Shown: positions 27,319 to 36,827, counted from the first letter of the stretch. The stretch is 64,000 nt of DNA from Rahnella bonaserana (GCF_019049675.1 NZ_JAFMOW010000065.1:124001-188000); one strand, 5' to 3'. The notes: generated from the letters alone by a model not told the origin. Made by a program: numbers and translations.

Positions 27319-29265
27319 TTATTTACTCTGGATTTCGAACAGTTTGGTCTGACCGGCAACCACTGAGCCACTGGCCAGAGAAATCACACCGGTGTAATCG
27401 TCGATGTTGCTGACCACAACCGGGCTTATCATTGAGCGCGCATTGGCGTTCAGATAATCCAGATCCAGTTCCAGTACAGGCTGACCTGCGACGACCGTTG
27501 CGCCTTCTTCGACCAGGCGGGTGAAGCCCTGACCGTTCAGTGCAACCGTATCAATCCCCATATGCACCACAATTTCAGCGCCGGAAGTGGTTTCCAGACA
27601 GAACGCATGGTTGGTATTGAAGATTTTCACCACAGTACCGGCCGCAGGAGAAACGACGGTTTTGTCTGTCGGACGAATAGCGACGCCATCACCGACCGCT
27701 TTGCTGGCAAATGCTTCATCAGGCACCTGATCCAGCGCAACGATGTCACCGGTGACCGGCGCAACCAGTGTCTCTACGACGGTTTTGACGGTGTTTGGTA
27801 CCGCCTGAGGCACTGCTTTAGCCGCAGCAACGGGCGTAGCGACACCAGCAGCAATCGGGCCGCGAGCCATCACTTTCTTCATGGCATCAGCCAGAGATTC
27901 AGCTTTAGCGCCAACGATAACCTGAATACTTTGTTTGTTCAGACGAACAATACCTGATGCGCCCAGACGTTTACATGCAGCGTCATCAACGGTGCCGGCA
28001 TCTTTCACGTTCAGACGCAGACGGGTAATACAGGCATCAATACCTTTGAAGTTATCAGAACCACCCAGAGCACCGATATAGCTCACAGCCAGCTGATTCA
28101 GACCTTCTTCAGTGTTGCTGTTTGCTTCCGGCTCACCGATATGATCAACGTCGTCTTCACGACCTGGTGTTTTCAGGTTGAACATGCGGATGATAACGCT
28201 GAACAGAACGAAGTAGATGATGAAGAAAATCACACCCATCACCAGCAACATCCAGACGTTTTTACTTGCTGCTGGCAGGTTGTACATCAACGCATAGTCG
28301 ATGGCGCCTGCAGAGAAGGAGAAGCCTGCGTGAATGCCCAGAGCAGTTGCGATGTACAGGCTGATCCCGGTCAGGATGGCGTGCACTAAGTACAGCAACG
28401 GAGCAAGGAACATGAAGAGGAATTCTAATGGCTCGGTCACACCGGTCAGGAATGCAGTCACCGCGACGGATACCAGCATACCGCCAACCAACGGACGACG
28501 TTCTTTTGGTGCAGCAAAGTACATTGCACATGCTGCGCCTGGCAGACCGAACATCATGATTGGGAAGAAGCCGGACATGAACATCCCTGCTGTACCGTCA
28601 CCCGCGTAGAAGCGGTTGATGTCACCGTGGAATACAGTACCTGCAGCGTTAGTGAAATCACCAATCTGGAACCATGCGATGGTGTTCAGAACCTGATGCA
28701 GACCCGTAGGGATCAGCAAACGGTTAACGAAACCAAAGATACCTGCACCGAATGCGCCAGCACCTACGATCCACTCCCCGCCTGCGCGGATTGCATCCTG
28801 CACCGGAGGCCAGACGTAACCAAAGATAGCGGCCAGAATCAGACAGAAGAAGCCGGTTGCGATAGGAACGAAGCGTTTCCCACCGAAGAAGCTCAGGAAG
28901 TCAGGCAGTTTGATATCAGACCAGCGGTTGTAAACCATACCGCCCACCAGACCGGTAATGATACCGGCCAGCACGCCCATGTTTACCGCAGGGTTGATGG
29001 TAATCATCGCTTTAGTCAGGATGAAGTAACCAATACCGCCCGCTAAGGCAGCTGCACCCGCATTGTCTTTAGACCAGCTGGATGCCACACCAATAGCAAA
29101 AATTAATGCGAGGTTATCGAAAATCCCGCCACCGGCTTGCGCGATGAAAGGCATATTAAGAAGATCAGGCTGACCGAAACGCAGCAATAAAGCAGCGACC
29201 GGTAGTACGGCTATCGGCAGCTGTAGCGCTCTGCCTAAACGCTGAAAGAATCCAAGAATATTCAC
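27319..29265 (-). CDS. nagE: N-acetylglucosamine-specific PTS enzyme IICBA
   Basis: NagE imports and phosphorylates GlcNAc to GlcNAc-6-phosphate. It is a 648-residue single-chain IICBA protein, the E. coli length. The membrane IIC domain spans about residues 1-370. IIB carries the phospho-cysteine in IDACITRLRL, and IIA carries the phospho-histidine in EIVVHMGIDTV. An Ala/Pro/Val-rich linker separates IIB from IIA. It starts at GTG behind a strong AGGGGG. It is divergent from nagBACD and shares the NagC/CRP control region. Confidence 0.98.
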   Translation of the reverse strand: MNILGFFQRLGRALQLPIAVLPVAALLLRFGQPDLLNMPFIAQAGGGIFDNLALIFAIGVASSWSKDNAGAAALAGGIGYFILTKAMITINPAVNMGVLAGIITGLVGGMVYNRWSDIKLPDFLSFFGGKRFVPIATGFFCLILAAIFGYVWPPVQDAIRAGGEWIVGAGAFGAGIFGFVNRLLIPTGLHQVLNTIAWFQIGDFTNAAGTVFHGDINRFYAGDGTAGMFMSGFFPIMMFGLPGAACAMYFAAPKERRPLVGGMLVSVAVTAFLTGVTEPLEFLFMFLAPLLYLVHAILTGISLYIATALGIHAGFSFSAGAIDYALMYNLPAASKNVWMLLVMGVIFFIIYFVLFSVIIRMFNLKTPGREDDVDHIGEPEANSNTEEGLNQLAVSYIGALGGSDNFKGIDACITRLRLNVKDAGTVDDAACKRLGASGIVRLNKQSIQVIVGAKAESLADAMKKVMARGPIAAGVATPVAAAKAVPQAVPNTVKTVVETLVAPVTGDIVALDQVPDEAFASKAVGDGVAIRPTDKTVVSPAAGTVVKIFNTNHAFCLETTSGAEIVVHMGIDTVALNGQGFTRLVEEGATVVAGQPVLELDLDYLNANARSMISPVVVSNIDDYTGVISLASGSVVAGQTKLFEIQSK

Positions 29266-29391
29266 ATTTCCCCCTATCCGCCGTCAGGCGAATCACCTAA
29301 GTAGTTTAATTAGTATGGTTACTACCTTTACATTTACCGTTCCGATTTAACCAACTGCACTTATAACTAACAGCACTGCGAGTGTAAAAAG

Positions 29392-29413
29392 ATTATTTCG
29401 TATCGCAAATTAA
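29392..29413. promoter_or_regulatory. NagC operator in the nagE-nagB control region
   Basis: ATTATTTCGTATCGCAAATTAA fits the NagC consensus (A/T-rich flanks around TTCG-N3-CGCAAA). In E. coli NagC binds two sites here and loops the DNA between nagE and nagB. A weaker second candidate, TTATTTTATCATTAAAAAAA, lies near 29487-29506. Confidence 0.7.
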
Positions 29414-29422
29414 AACCTCTCT

Positions 29423-29444
29423 TTTTGTGAGAAATGTCACCAAA
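29423..29444. promoter_or_regulatory. CRP site between nagE and nagB
   Basis: TGTGA-GAAATG-TCACC (29426-29441) inside AT-rich flanks matches the CRP consensus, and E. coli has a CRP site in the same place. The remainder of the 435-base gap holds only the shared promoters and an ERIC-like remnant. Confidence 0.75.
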
Positions 29445-29610
29445 AAGAGGTCACAACATGCCATCAGACTGGTCAACACACAAAACTTATTTTATCATTA
29501 AAAAAATCTAGACGGCATTGTGCCATTCATAAACCGCCACGGTGGTTTACGCTTAACAAGACCGCCTTTGAACTGACGAACTTAGTTTTTACTTTGACTA
29601 CGCATATCCG

Positions 29611-29659
29611 CAGTCATTGACGTTGTGGACAACACCCCTGCAGCGTCAGGGACAAAGGA
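29611..29659 (+). repeat. Probable internally deleted ERIC remnant
   Basis: It begins AGTCATTGACGTTG and ends CTGCAGCGTCAGGGACAAAGG. These resemble the left and right ends of ERIC elements A, B and D joined without the middle 70 or so bases. It lies in the nagB leader. The match is short, so chance resemblance is possible. Confidence 0.4.
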
Positions 29660-29700
29660 TATCAACAGTATATTCAATATTCTGAAACTAGAGGTACGTG

Positions 29701-30501
29701 ATGAGACTTATTCCTTTAAACACCACCACTGAAGTTGGCAAATGGGCTGCACGTCATATCGTTGAACGTATTAACGCTTTCAAACCTACCGCCGAACGCC
29801 CTTTCGTTCTGGGCCTGCCTACCGGTGGTACCCCTCTCGAAGCTTACAAACATTTAATCGCCATGCATAAAGCAGGCCAGGTTAGCTTCAAGAACGTCGT
29901 CACTTTTAACATGGATGAATATGTGGGTCTGCCGCAGGAACACCCTGAGAGCTACCATACATTCATGTACAAAAACTTCTTTGATCACGTTGATATTCCA
30001 CGCGAAAACATCAACCTGCTGAACGGTAATGCACCTGACGTCGACGAAGAATGCCGCCAGTACGAAGCGAAAATTAAGTCTTACGGCAAAATTAACCTGT
30101 TCATGGGTGGCGTAGGCAACGACGGTCATATCGCATTCAACGAACCGGCTTCTTCCCTGGCTTCACGTACGCGTATCAAAACGCTGACGCATGAAACCCG
30201 TATCGCGAACTCCCGTTTCTTCGACAACGATGTCTCTCAGGTGCCAAAATACGCTCTGACCGTTGGCGTGGGTACCTTACTGGATGCGGAAGAAGTGATG
30301 ATTCTGGTCACCGGTCATGCGAAAGCGCAGGCGCTGGAAGCGGCCGTTGAAGGTAATATCAACCACATGTGGACCATCAGTTGCCTGCAATTGCATGCAA
30401 AAGCCGTTATGGTGTGTGATGAGCCTTCCACCATGGAACTGAAAGTCAAAACTGTTAAATATTTCCGCGAGTTAGAAGCGGAAAATATGAAAAACCTTTA
30501 A
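29701..30501 (+). CDS. nagB: Glucosamine-6-phosphate deaminase
   Basis: NagB converts glucosamine-6-phosphate to fructose-6-phosphate and ammonia and is allosterically activated by GlcNAc-6-phosphate. It has 266 residues, identical in length to E. coli. Motifs include [13 protein letters not shown], the catalytic region [10 protein letters not shown] and [18 protein letters not shown] use the ATG; a GTG codon directly before it also lies in frame. It is the first gene of the nagBACD operon, and an ERIC element separates it from nagA. Confidence 0.98.
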   Translation: MRLIPLNTTTEVGKWAARHIVERINAFKPTAERPFVLGLPTGGTPLEAYKHLIAMHKAGQVSFKNVVTFNMDEYVGLPQEHPESYHTFMYKNFFDHVDIPRENINLLNGNAPDVDEECRQYEAKIKSYGKINLFMGGVGNDGHIAFNEPASSLASRTRIKTLTHETRIANSRFFDNDVSQVPKYALTVGVGTLLDAEEVMILVTGHAKAQALEAAVEGNINHMWTISCLQLHAKAVMVCDEPSTMELKVKTVKYFRELEAENMKNL

Positions 30502-30508
30502 TTAACTG

Positions 30509-30628
30509 AGTCCCCGAAAGCATTGGAGTTGCAGCAAGGCGGCAACGGAACGAATCTCCGGGAGCTTACTCAAGTAAGTGACCGGAGTGAGTGAAGGCAG
30601 CCAACGCTGCTGCGGCTCAAAGGATTTA
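30509..30628 (+). repeat. ERIC element D between nagB and nagA
   Basis: It contains AAAGCATTGGAGTTGCAGC, AAGGCGGCAAC, a central AGCTTACTCAAGTAAGTGA dyad, GAGTGAGTGAAGGCAGCCAA and CGCTGCTGCGGCTCAAAGGA. It fills almost the whole nagB-nagA gap and would form a long hairpin in the operon mRNA. Confidence 0.9.
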
Positions 30629-30644
30629 GGGGAATGGGGGCATG

Positions 30645-31784
30645 ATGTACGCATTGATTGAGGGCCGGGTCTATACCGGTCATGACGTTCTGGATAACCA
30701 CGCGGTAGTGATTGCGGATGGCAAAATCGAACGTGTCTGCCCGGTGAGTGAATTGCCGGCGAATGTGGAAACCCGCAGTCTGGACGGCGCCATTCTTGCC
30801 CCCGGATTTATCGATCTGCAACTTAATGGTTGCGGCGGCGTGCAGTTCAACGATTCTCTGGAAGCGATTTCAGTAGAAACGTTAGAAATCATGCAGAAAG
30901 CCAATGAAAAATCCGGCTGTACCAGTTTCTTACCGACGCTGATTACCTGTAGCGACGACTACATGAAACACGGCATCAGCGTGATGCGCACCTATCTGGA
31001 AAAATATCCGAATCAGGCTTTGGGTCTGCATCTTGAAGGGCCGTACCTCAGCCCGCTGAAAAAAGGCACACATAACCCTGCCTTTATTCGCCTGCCAGAC
31101 AGCGCCATGATTGATTTCCTGTGCGCGAATGCCGATGTCATTACCCAACTGACACTCGCGCCAGAACAGGTGGATGCGAAATATATCCGCCAGTTGCGTG
31201 ATGCCGGGATCGTGATTTCTGCAGGCCATTCAAATTCAACCTATGCTGAGGCTCGTGCCGGTTTTGCGGCAGGTATCAGCTTTGCGACGCACCTTTATAA
31301 TGCAATGCCAGCCATTACCGGTCGTCAGCCTGGCCTTATTGGTGCAATCTTCGATACGCCTGAAGTGTATACCGGCGTCATCGCAGACGGTTTGCATGTG
31401 GACTGGGCCAACATCCGCAACGCGAAAAAGCTCAAAGGCGAGAAGCTGGTGCTGGTCACTGATGCTACCGCTCCGGCTGGCGCGAATATTGATGAGTTCA
31501 TTTTTGCCGGTAAAACAATATACTACCGTGACGGACTCTGTGTGGACGAAAACGGTACGCTGAGCGGCTCTGCGCTGACGATGATCGAAGCGGTGCAAAA
31601 CAGCGTCGAACATGTCGGAATTGCTCTGGATGAAACGCTGCGTATGGCAACGCTTTATCCGGCTCGCGCCATTGGTCTTGATGACCAGTTGGGCAGCATC
31701 GAAGCAGGTAAAGTCGCCAACCTCACCGCGTTCACTCATGATTTTAAAATCACAAAAACTATCGTTAATGGTAACGAAGTTTAA
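30645..31784 (+). CDS. nagA: N-acetylglucosamine-6-phosphate deacetylase
   Basis: NagA removes acetate from GlcNAc-6-phosphate, the NagC inducer. The 379-residue amidohydrolase (E. coli 382) has the metal and catalytic segments [31 protein letters not shown] and [10 protein letters not shown], and a conserved C-terminus ending KTIVNGNEV. Two adjacent ATG codons exist, and I take the second to match E. coli MYAL. The ribosome-binding region (GGGGAATGGGGG) lies just after ERIC element D. Confidence 0.97.
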   Translation: MYALIEGRVYTGHDVLDNHAVVIADGKIERVCPVSELPANVETRSLDGAILAPGFIDLQLNGCGGVQFNDSLEAISVETLEIMQKANEKSGCTSFLPTLITCSDDYMKHGISVMRTYLEKYPNQALGLHLEGPYLSPLKKGTHNPAFIRLPDSAMIDFLCANADVITQLTLAPEQVDAKYIRQLRDAGIVISAGHSNSTYAEARAGFAAGISFATHLYNAMPAITGRQPGLIGAIFDTPEVYTGVIADGLHVDWANIRNAKKLKGEKLVLVTDATAPAGANIDEFIFAGKTIYYRDGLCVDENGTLSGSALTMIEAVQNSVEHVGIALDETLRMATLYPARAIGLDDQLGSIEAGKVANLTAFTHDFKITKTIVNGNEV

Positions 31785-31804
31785 TTGAGCGGATAACAGC
31801 ATTG

Positions 31805-33028
31805 ATGACAACTGGCGGACAGCAGGCACAAATCGGCAACGTTGATCTGGTTAAGCAGCTAAACGGAGCGGCGGTTTACCGCCTGATTGACCAACAAGGG
31901 CCCATCTCGCGCATTCAGATCGCCGACATGAGCCAGTTAGCGCCCGCCAGTGTCACCAAGATTACGCGGCAATTGCTTGAGCGCGGGCTGATTAAAGAAG
32001 TGGATCAGCAGGCTTCTACGGGAGGCCGCCGCGCAATTTCCATTATTACTGAAACCCGCCCTTTCCACGCTATTGCGGTGCGTCTTGGCCGCCACGATGC
32101 GACGATTACGCTCTACGATCTCAGTGCCAAATCGCTGGCTGAACAACATTACGCCTTGCCGGAGCGCACCCAGGAGACTCTGGAGAACGCGCTGTTCGAC
32201 GCGATTGCCCAGTTCATCGAGCTGAATCAGCGTAAAATCCGCGAACTGATTGCCATTTCCGTCATCCTTCCGGGGCTGGTCGATCCGAATAAAGGGATCG
32301 TGCGCTACATGCCGCATATCAGCGTCGGTGCGTGGAAGTTAGTGGATGCACTTGAAGCAAAATTTAAAGTCACCAGTTTTGTCGGCCACGATATCCGCAG
32401 TCTGGCGCTGGCGGAGCATTACTTCGGTGCAACCCGCGACTGTCAGGACTCCATATTGGTTCGCTTACACCGTGGTACGGGTGCCGGCATTATCGTAAAC
32501 GGGCAGATTTTCCTTGGCAGTAACGGCAACGTCGGTGAAATCGGCCATATTCAAATCGATCCGCTGGGCGAACGCTGTCATTGCGGTAATTTCGGATGTC
32601 TGGAAACCGTTGCGGCAAACGCCGCCATCGAAAATCGTGTGCGCCATCTGCTGACGCAAGGGTATGCCAGCAAACTGAGCCTGGAAGACTGCTCGATTTC
32701 TGCCATCTGTAAGGCCGCCAATCGCCACGACGCGCTGGCAACCGAGGTGATTGAGCATGTGGGGCGTCAGCTTGGCAAAGGCGTTTCGATTGCGATTAAC
32801 CTGTTTAATCCGCAAAAAGTGGTGATTGCGGGCGAAATCACTGAAGCCGATAAAGTTTTGCTTCCTGCTATTCAGAACTGTATTAATGCGCAGGTTCTGA
32901 AAGATTTCCGCCGCAATTTACCGGTAGTGACTTCAGCCCTGAATCATCAGTCCGCGATTGGCGCTTTTGCACTGGTCAAACGGGCGATGCTGAATGGCGT
33001 TCTGCTGCAGCGTCTGATGGAAAATTGA
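31805..33028 (+). CDS. nagC: NagC, GlcNAc-6-phosphate-responsive ROK-family repressor
   Basis: NagC represses the nag genes and chiPQ and also acts on glmUS in E. coli. It has 407 residues with an N-terminal winged helix (GPISRIQIADMSQLAPASVTKI in two pieces) followed by a ROK sugar-binding domain. That domain carries RGTGAGIIVNG, GEIGHIQIDPLGE and zinc-binding CHCGNFGCLE. I use the ATG; an in-frame TTG directly precedes it. Operators for the protein are visible before nagE and chiP in this window, so the regulator and its targets are together. Confidence 0.98.
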   Translation: MTTGGQQAQIGNVDLVKQLNGAAVYRLIDQQGPISRIQIADMSQLAPASVTKITRQLLERGLIKEVDQQASTGGRRAISIITETRPFHAIAVRLGRHDATITLYDLSAKSLAEQHYALPERTQETLENALFDAIAQFIELNQRKIRELIAISVILPGLVDPNKGIVRYMPHISVGAWKLVDALEAKFKVTSFVGHDIRSLALAEHYFGATRDCQDSILVRLHRGTGAGIIVNGQIFLGSNGNVGEIGHIQIDPLGERCHCGNFGCLETVAANAAIENRVRHLLTQGYASKLSLEDCSISAICKAANRHDALATEVIEHVGRQLGKGVSIAINLFNPQKVVIAGEITEADKVLLPAIQNCINAQVLKDFRRNLPVVTSALNHQSAIGAFALVKRAMLNGVLLQRLMEN

Positions 33029-33085
33029 GACGTGCTATAGTATCAGGCTGCCAGGAATGGGACTGAAAATGTGGGTTTGGAAATC

Positions 33086-33838
33086 ATGACAATAAAGAAC
33101 GTAATTTGTGACATTGATGGCGTGCTGTTGCACGACAATACCGCAGTACCCGGCGCCGACCGTTTTCTGGCGCGAATTCAGGAACAGGGAATGCCGTTAG
33201 TGATCCTTACTAACTACCCTTCCCAGACAGCGCAAGATCTGGCAAACCGCTTTAGCGCAGCCGGTCTTGAAGTGCCTGAAAGTGCATTTTTCACCTCCGC
33301 GATGGCCACCGCCGATTTCCTGAAACGTCAGGAAGGCAAAAAAGCTTATGTCGTCGGTGAAGGCGCGCTAATCCATGAACTGTATAAAGCCGGTTTTACC
33401 ATTACCGATATCAATCCTGACTTCGTGATTGTTGGCGAAACCCGTTCTTATAACTGGGACATGATCCATAAAGCCGCGTATTTCGTGGCTAACGGCGCAC
33501 GGTTTATCGCAACCAATCCGGATAATCACGGACACGGTTTTGTGCCAGCCTGTGGCGCGTTGTGCGCACCTATCGAAAAAATTACCGGACGCCAGCCGTT
33601 TTACGTCGGCAAGCCGAGCCCGTGGATCATCCGCTCGGCGCTCAATAAAATGCAGGCACATTCCGAAGAAACGGTCATTGTCGGTGACAATCTGCGCACC
33701 GACATTCTGGCGGGCTTCCAGGCAGGTCTGGAAACCATTCTGGTGCTGACCGGCGTTTCCACACTCAATGATATTGAGGGAATGCCATTCCGCCCAACGT
33801 GGATTTATCCTTCCGTTGCCGATATCGACGTCATTTAA
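33086..33838 (+). CDS. nagD: UMP/ribonucleotide monophosphatase NagD (UmpH)
   Basis: NagD is a HAD-superfamily nucleotidase acting mainly on UMP and other 5'-nucleotides. The 250-residue protein equals E. coli in length. Motif I is DIDGVLLHDN, motif II VILTNYPS, motif III lysine in YVGKPSPWI and motif IV VGDNLRTDILAG. I use the MTIKN start; a GTG 15 bases upstream is also in frame. It ends the nagBACD operon and is followed by a strong terminator. Confidence 0.97.
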   Translation: MTIKNVICDIDGVLLHDNTAVPGADRFLARIQEQGMPLVILTNYPSQTAQDLANRFSAAGLEVPESAFFTSAMATADFLKRQEGKKAYVVGEGALIHELYKAGFTITDINPDFVIVGETRSYNWDMIHKAAYFVANGARFIATNPDNHGHGFVPACGALCAPIEKITGRQPFYVGKPSPWIIRSALNKMQAHSEETVIVGDNLRTDILAGFQAGLETILVLTGVSTLNDIEGMPFRPTWIYPSVADIDVI

Positions 33839-34200
33839 CGGCCACAGATAAGTCTTTGAAAACGAGCCCGGATTTGATTCCCGGCTCGTTTTTTTTCGTC
33901 TTGCCGCCTGATTTTTATCCACTTTTCCCGTTTTTTGAATCCTCCTCAATTTTTGGCCATTAAATTAACAATCCGCTAATGAAATCGCTATAAAACTGAT
34001 GATTCATCAAAGATCACCTGCCCTTAACCAACTATTTATCAGAAGAGCGTTAAACCACTTGCACAACATGGGGGTTTTGACGCATTTTCATAGTCAGCAA
34101 CGCAACAACCGCCGGTTAAAACTGCAAAAACGGCAACGTTGATCCTCATTCATAAACATAAAAATGACAGCCAGAGAAACGTCGTTAGGGAGAAAGCAAT
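33839..34200 (+). other. nagD-asnB intergenic region
   Basis: The 362-base gap contains the nagD terminator at 33861-33896 and then an AT-rich stretch that should hold the asnB promoter and leader. I did not find a clear -35/-10 pair or regulator site there. Confidence 0.5.
33861..33896 (+). terminator. nagBACD terminator
   Basis: AACGAGCC (33861-33868) pairs with GGCTCGTT (33883-33890), extended inside by CGG/CCG, and is followed by T8. Confidence 0.9.
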
Positions 34201-35865
34201 ATGTGTTCAATTTTCGGTGTGCTCGATATCAAAACTGACTCCGTCGAGCTGCGCAAAAAAGCGCTGGAACTGTCGCGCCTGATGCGTCACCGCGGACCAG
34301 ACTGGTCCGGCGTGTTTGCCAGCGATAAAGCGATTCTGTCGCACGAGCGTCTGTCCATCGTTGACGTAAATAACGGCGCACAGCCTCTGTACAACGCAGC
34401 ACACACACACGTTCTGGCTGTTAACGGCGAAATCTACAACCACCAGGCTCTGCGTGCAGAACTGGGCGATAAATATGAATTCCAGACCGCGTCTGACTGC
34501 GAAGTTATTCTGGCGCTGTATCAGGAAAAAGGCCCTGCCTTCCTCGATGAACTGCAAGGCATGTTCGCCTTTATTCTGTATGACACAGAAAAAGACGCGT
34601 ACCTGATTGGCCGTGACCATCTGGGTATCATCCCGCTGTATATGGGTTACGACGAACACGGCAACATGTATGTCGCTTCAGAAATGAAAGCACTGGTGCC
34701 GGTTTGCCGCACCATCAAAGAATTCCCGGCAGGCAGCTATCTGTGGAGCCAGGACGGTGAAATTCGCGAATACTACCAGCGCGACTGGTTTGACTTCGAA
34801 AACGTCAAAGACAACGTCACTGATGCTGCAGCGCTGAAAGATGCGCTGGAAGAATCGGTGAAAAGTCACCTGATGTCTGACGTGCCTTACGGCGTGCTGC
34901 TGTCAGGTGGTCTGGATTCTTCCGTGATTTCCGCGATCACCAAGAAATTTGCCGGTCGTCGTATCGAAGATAAAGATCAGAGCGAAGCCTGGTGGCCACA
35001 GCTGCACTCCTTTGCGGTCGGTCTGCAAGGTTCTCCGGATCTGCGGGCAGCTCAGGAAGTGGCAAACCATTTAGGCACAGTGCACCATGAAATTCATTTC
35101 ACCGTGCAGGAAGGTCTGGATGCTATCCGCGATGTTATCTATCACATCGAAACGTACGACGTGACGACCATCCGTGCCTCCACGCCGATGTATCTGATGT
35201 CGCGTAAAATCAAAGCGATGGGTATCAAGATGGTGTTGTCTGGCGAAGGCGCTGACGAAGTGTTGGGCGGCTACTTGTATTTCCATAAAGCGCCGAACGC
35301 CAAAGAATTCCACGAAGAAACCGTGCGTAAATTGCTGGCCCTGCATATGTATGACTGTGCACGTGCCAACAAAGCCATGTCAGCATGGGGTGTGGAAGCC
35401 CGCGTACCGTTCCTGGACAAAAAATTCCTCGACGTTGCGATGCGTATCAACCCTAAAGACAAGATGTGCGGCAACGGCAAGATGGAAAAACATATCCTGC
35501 GTGAATGTTTCGAGTCTTATCTACCACACAGCGTAGCATGGCGTCAGAAGGAACAATTCTCTGATGGCGTAGGCTACAGCTGGATCGATACCTTAAAAGA
35601 AGTGGCCTCTCAGCAGATCACTGATCAACAGCTCGAAACTGCGCATTTCCGTTTCCCGTACAATACGCCGACGTCAAAAGAAGGCTACCTGTACCGCACT
35701 ATTTTTGAAGAATTATTCCCGGTTCCAAGCGCGGCTGAATGCGTGCCTGGTGGCCCTTCAGTAGCCTGTTCATCTGCGAAAGCAATTGAGTGGGATGAAG
35801 CGTTCAAAAACATGGACGATCCTTCCGGCCGTGCTGTTGGCGTGCATCAGTCCGCTTACAAATAA
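34201..35865 (+). CDS. asnB: Asparagine synthetase B (glutamine-hydrolysing)
   Basis: AsnB makes asparagine from aspartate, glutamine and ATP. Its 554 residues match the E. coli length. Met1 is followed by the catalytic Cys2 of the class II glutamine amidotransferase domain (CSIFGVLD). The synthetase domain contains the PPi loop LLSGGLDSS, SGEGADEVLGGY and RVPFLDKKFLD. It is a single-gene unit with its own terminator, as in E. coli. Confidence 0.98.
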   Translation: MCSIFGVLDIKTDSVELRKKALELSRLMRHRGPDWSGVFASDKAILSHERLSIVDVNNGAQPLYNAAHTHVLAVNGEIYNHQALRAELGDKYEFQTASDCEVILALYQEKGPAFLDELQGMFAFILYDTEKDAYLIGRDHLGIIPLYMGYDEHGNMYVASEMKALVPVCRTIKEFPAGSYLWSQDGEIREYYQRDWFDFENVKDNVTDAAALKDALEESVKSHLMSDVPYGVLLSGGLDSSVISAITKKFAGRRIEDKDQSEAWWPQLHSFAVGLQGSPDLRAAQEVANHLGTVHHEIHFTVQEGLDAIRDVIYHIETYDVTTIRASTPMYLMSRKIKAMGIKMVLSGEGADEVLGGYLYFHKAPNAKEFHEETVRKLLALHMYDCARANKAMSAWGVEARVPFLDKKFLDVAMRINPKDKMCGNGKMEKHILRECFESYLPHSVAWRQKEQFSDGVGYSWIDTLKEVASQQITDQQLETAHFRFPYNTPTSKEGYLYRTIFEELFPVPSAAECVPGGPSVACSSAKAIEWDEAFKNMDDPSGRAVGVHQSAYK

Positions 35866-35893
35866 TCGGTTTCCCGGTAAATCTCCTTCTTAC

Positions 35894-35921
35894 AAACGGG
35901 CCTCTTCAGGCCCGTTTTTTT
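35894..35921 (+). terminator. asnB terminator
   Basis: AAACGGGCC-TCTTCA-GGCCCGTTT is followed by T run, 28 bases after the asnB stop codon. Confidence 0.92.
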
Positions 35922-36025
35922 ATGAGTAAAGCCAGTAAAAATAATGTCTTTTGCCCAATTAATCACCAGAGTGGTTATAAGCCAGACAAATGGACGCCAT
36001 CAGGGCTTTTTCTCCAAAAAAGGTG

Positions 36026-36054
36026 TTGACGCAAAACGGTCATATACGCATAAT
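36026..36054 (+). promoter_or_regulatory. Promoter of the tRNA array
   Basis: TTGACG, 17 bases, CATAAT, followed by the GC-rich discriminator GCGCCCCGC typical of stringently controlled stable-RNA promoters. Transcription would begin about 30 bases before the first tRNA. Confidence 0.8.
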
Positions 36055-36093
36055 GCGCCCCGCAACGCCGATGAAGGTAGCGCGAAAAAAGAT

Positions 36094-36170
36094 GGCTACG
36101 TAGCTCAGTTGGTTAGAGCACATCACTCATAATGATGGGGTCACAGGTTCGAATCCCGTCGTAGCCACCA
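36094..36170 (+). tRNA. tRNA-Met (CAU), elongator, copy 1
   Basis: The 77-base tRNA has anticodon CAT in loop CTCATAA, the T-loop GGTTCGAATCC and an encoded CCA end. It matches the E. coli metT/metU elongator type. It is the first gene of the array. Confidence 0.97.
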
Positions 36171-36178
36171 TCTTTTTT

Positions 36179-36263
36179 GCGGGAGTGGCGAAATTGGTAG
36201 ACGCACTAGATTTAGGTTCTAGCGCCGCAAGGTGTGCGAGTTCAAGTCTCGCCTCCCGCACCA
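36179..36263 (+). tRNA. tRNA-Leu (UAG)
   Basis: The 85-base class II tRNA has a long variable arm (CGCCGCAAGGTGTGCG region), anticodon TAG in ATTTAGGTT and an encoded CCA. It corresponds to E. coli leuW. Confidence 0.96.
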
Positions 36264-36286
36264 TTTCCAGACATCGGTAGCACAGT

Positions 36287-36361
36287 TGGGGTATCGCCAA
36301 GCGGTAAGGCACTGGTTTTTGATACCAGCATTCCCAGGTTCGAATCCTGGTACCCCAGCCA
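36287..36361 (+). tRNA. tRNA-Gln (UUG), copy 1
   Basis: The 75-base tRNA starts TGGGGTATCG and has anticodon loop TTTTGAT (anticodon TTG) and an encoded CCA. It corresponds to E. coli glnU. Confidence 0.96.
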
Positions 36362-36431
36362 TTTTCTTATCTTTCACATTGCTTTAATGATGTGTTTGTG
36401 AGGAAAATCCAGTTTGAAGAAGTTGTACTGT

Positions 36432-36506
36432 TGGGGTATCGCCAAGCGGTAAGGCACTGGTTTTTGATACCAGCATACCCTGGTTCGAATCCAGGTACCC
36501 CAGCCA
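36432..36506 (+). tRNA. tRNA-Gln (UUG), copy 2
   Basis: The 75-base tRNA is nearly identical to the preceding copy and differs only in the T-arm and a neighbouring base (CATACCCTGG versus CATTCCCAGG). It corresponds to E. coli glnW. Confidence 0.96.
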
Positions 36507-36598
36507 TACTTCTTTCTGTATAATTGGTAAGCACTTGAAATTTATTATTAAGTTAGTTAAATTAGTGCTTGAAATTTTGAAGTAAGTCAGTAAAATTT

Positions 36599-36675
36599 GG
36601 CTACGTAGCTCAGCTGGTTAGAGCACATCACTCATAATGATGGGGTCACAGGTTCAAATCCCGTCGTAGCCACCA
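36599..36675 (+). tRNA. tRNA-Met (CAU), elongator, copy 2
   Basis: The 77-base tRNA is almost identical to copy 1 (GCTCAGCTGG versus GCTCAGTTGG, and GGTTCAAATCC in the T-loop). It corresponds to E. coli metU. Confidence 0.96.
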
Positions 36676-36719
36676 TTTTACTTGCAGTACACTACTCAAA
36701 AGGTAGTGAGAAACAAAAT

Positions 36720-36794
36720 TGGGGTGTCGCCAAGCGGTAAGGCTCTGGTTTCTGATACCAGCATACCCAGGTTCGAATCCTGGCACCCCAGCCA
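36720..36794 (+). tRNA. tRNA-Gln (CUG)
   Basis: The 75-base tRNA has anticodon loop TTCTGAT (anticodon CTG) and a TGGGGTGTCG/CACCCCA acceptor pair that differs from the UUG copies. E. coli has two such genes (glnV, glnX); only one is seen here. It closes the array. Confidence 0.96.
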
Positions 36795-36800
36795 CATTAG

Positions 36801-36827
36801 AAAGGCCTGCTTTTTAGCAGGCCTTTT
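36801..36827 (+). terminator. tRNA array terminator
   Basis: AAAGGCCTGC-TTTTTA-GCAGGCCTTT is followed by T, 6 bases after the last CCA. Confidence 0.88.
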
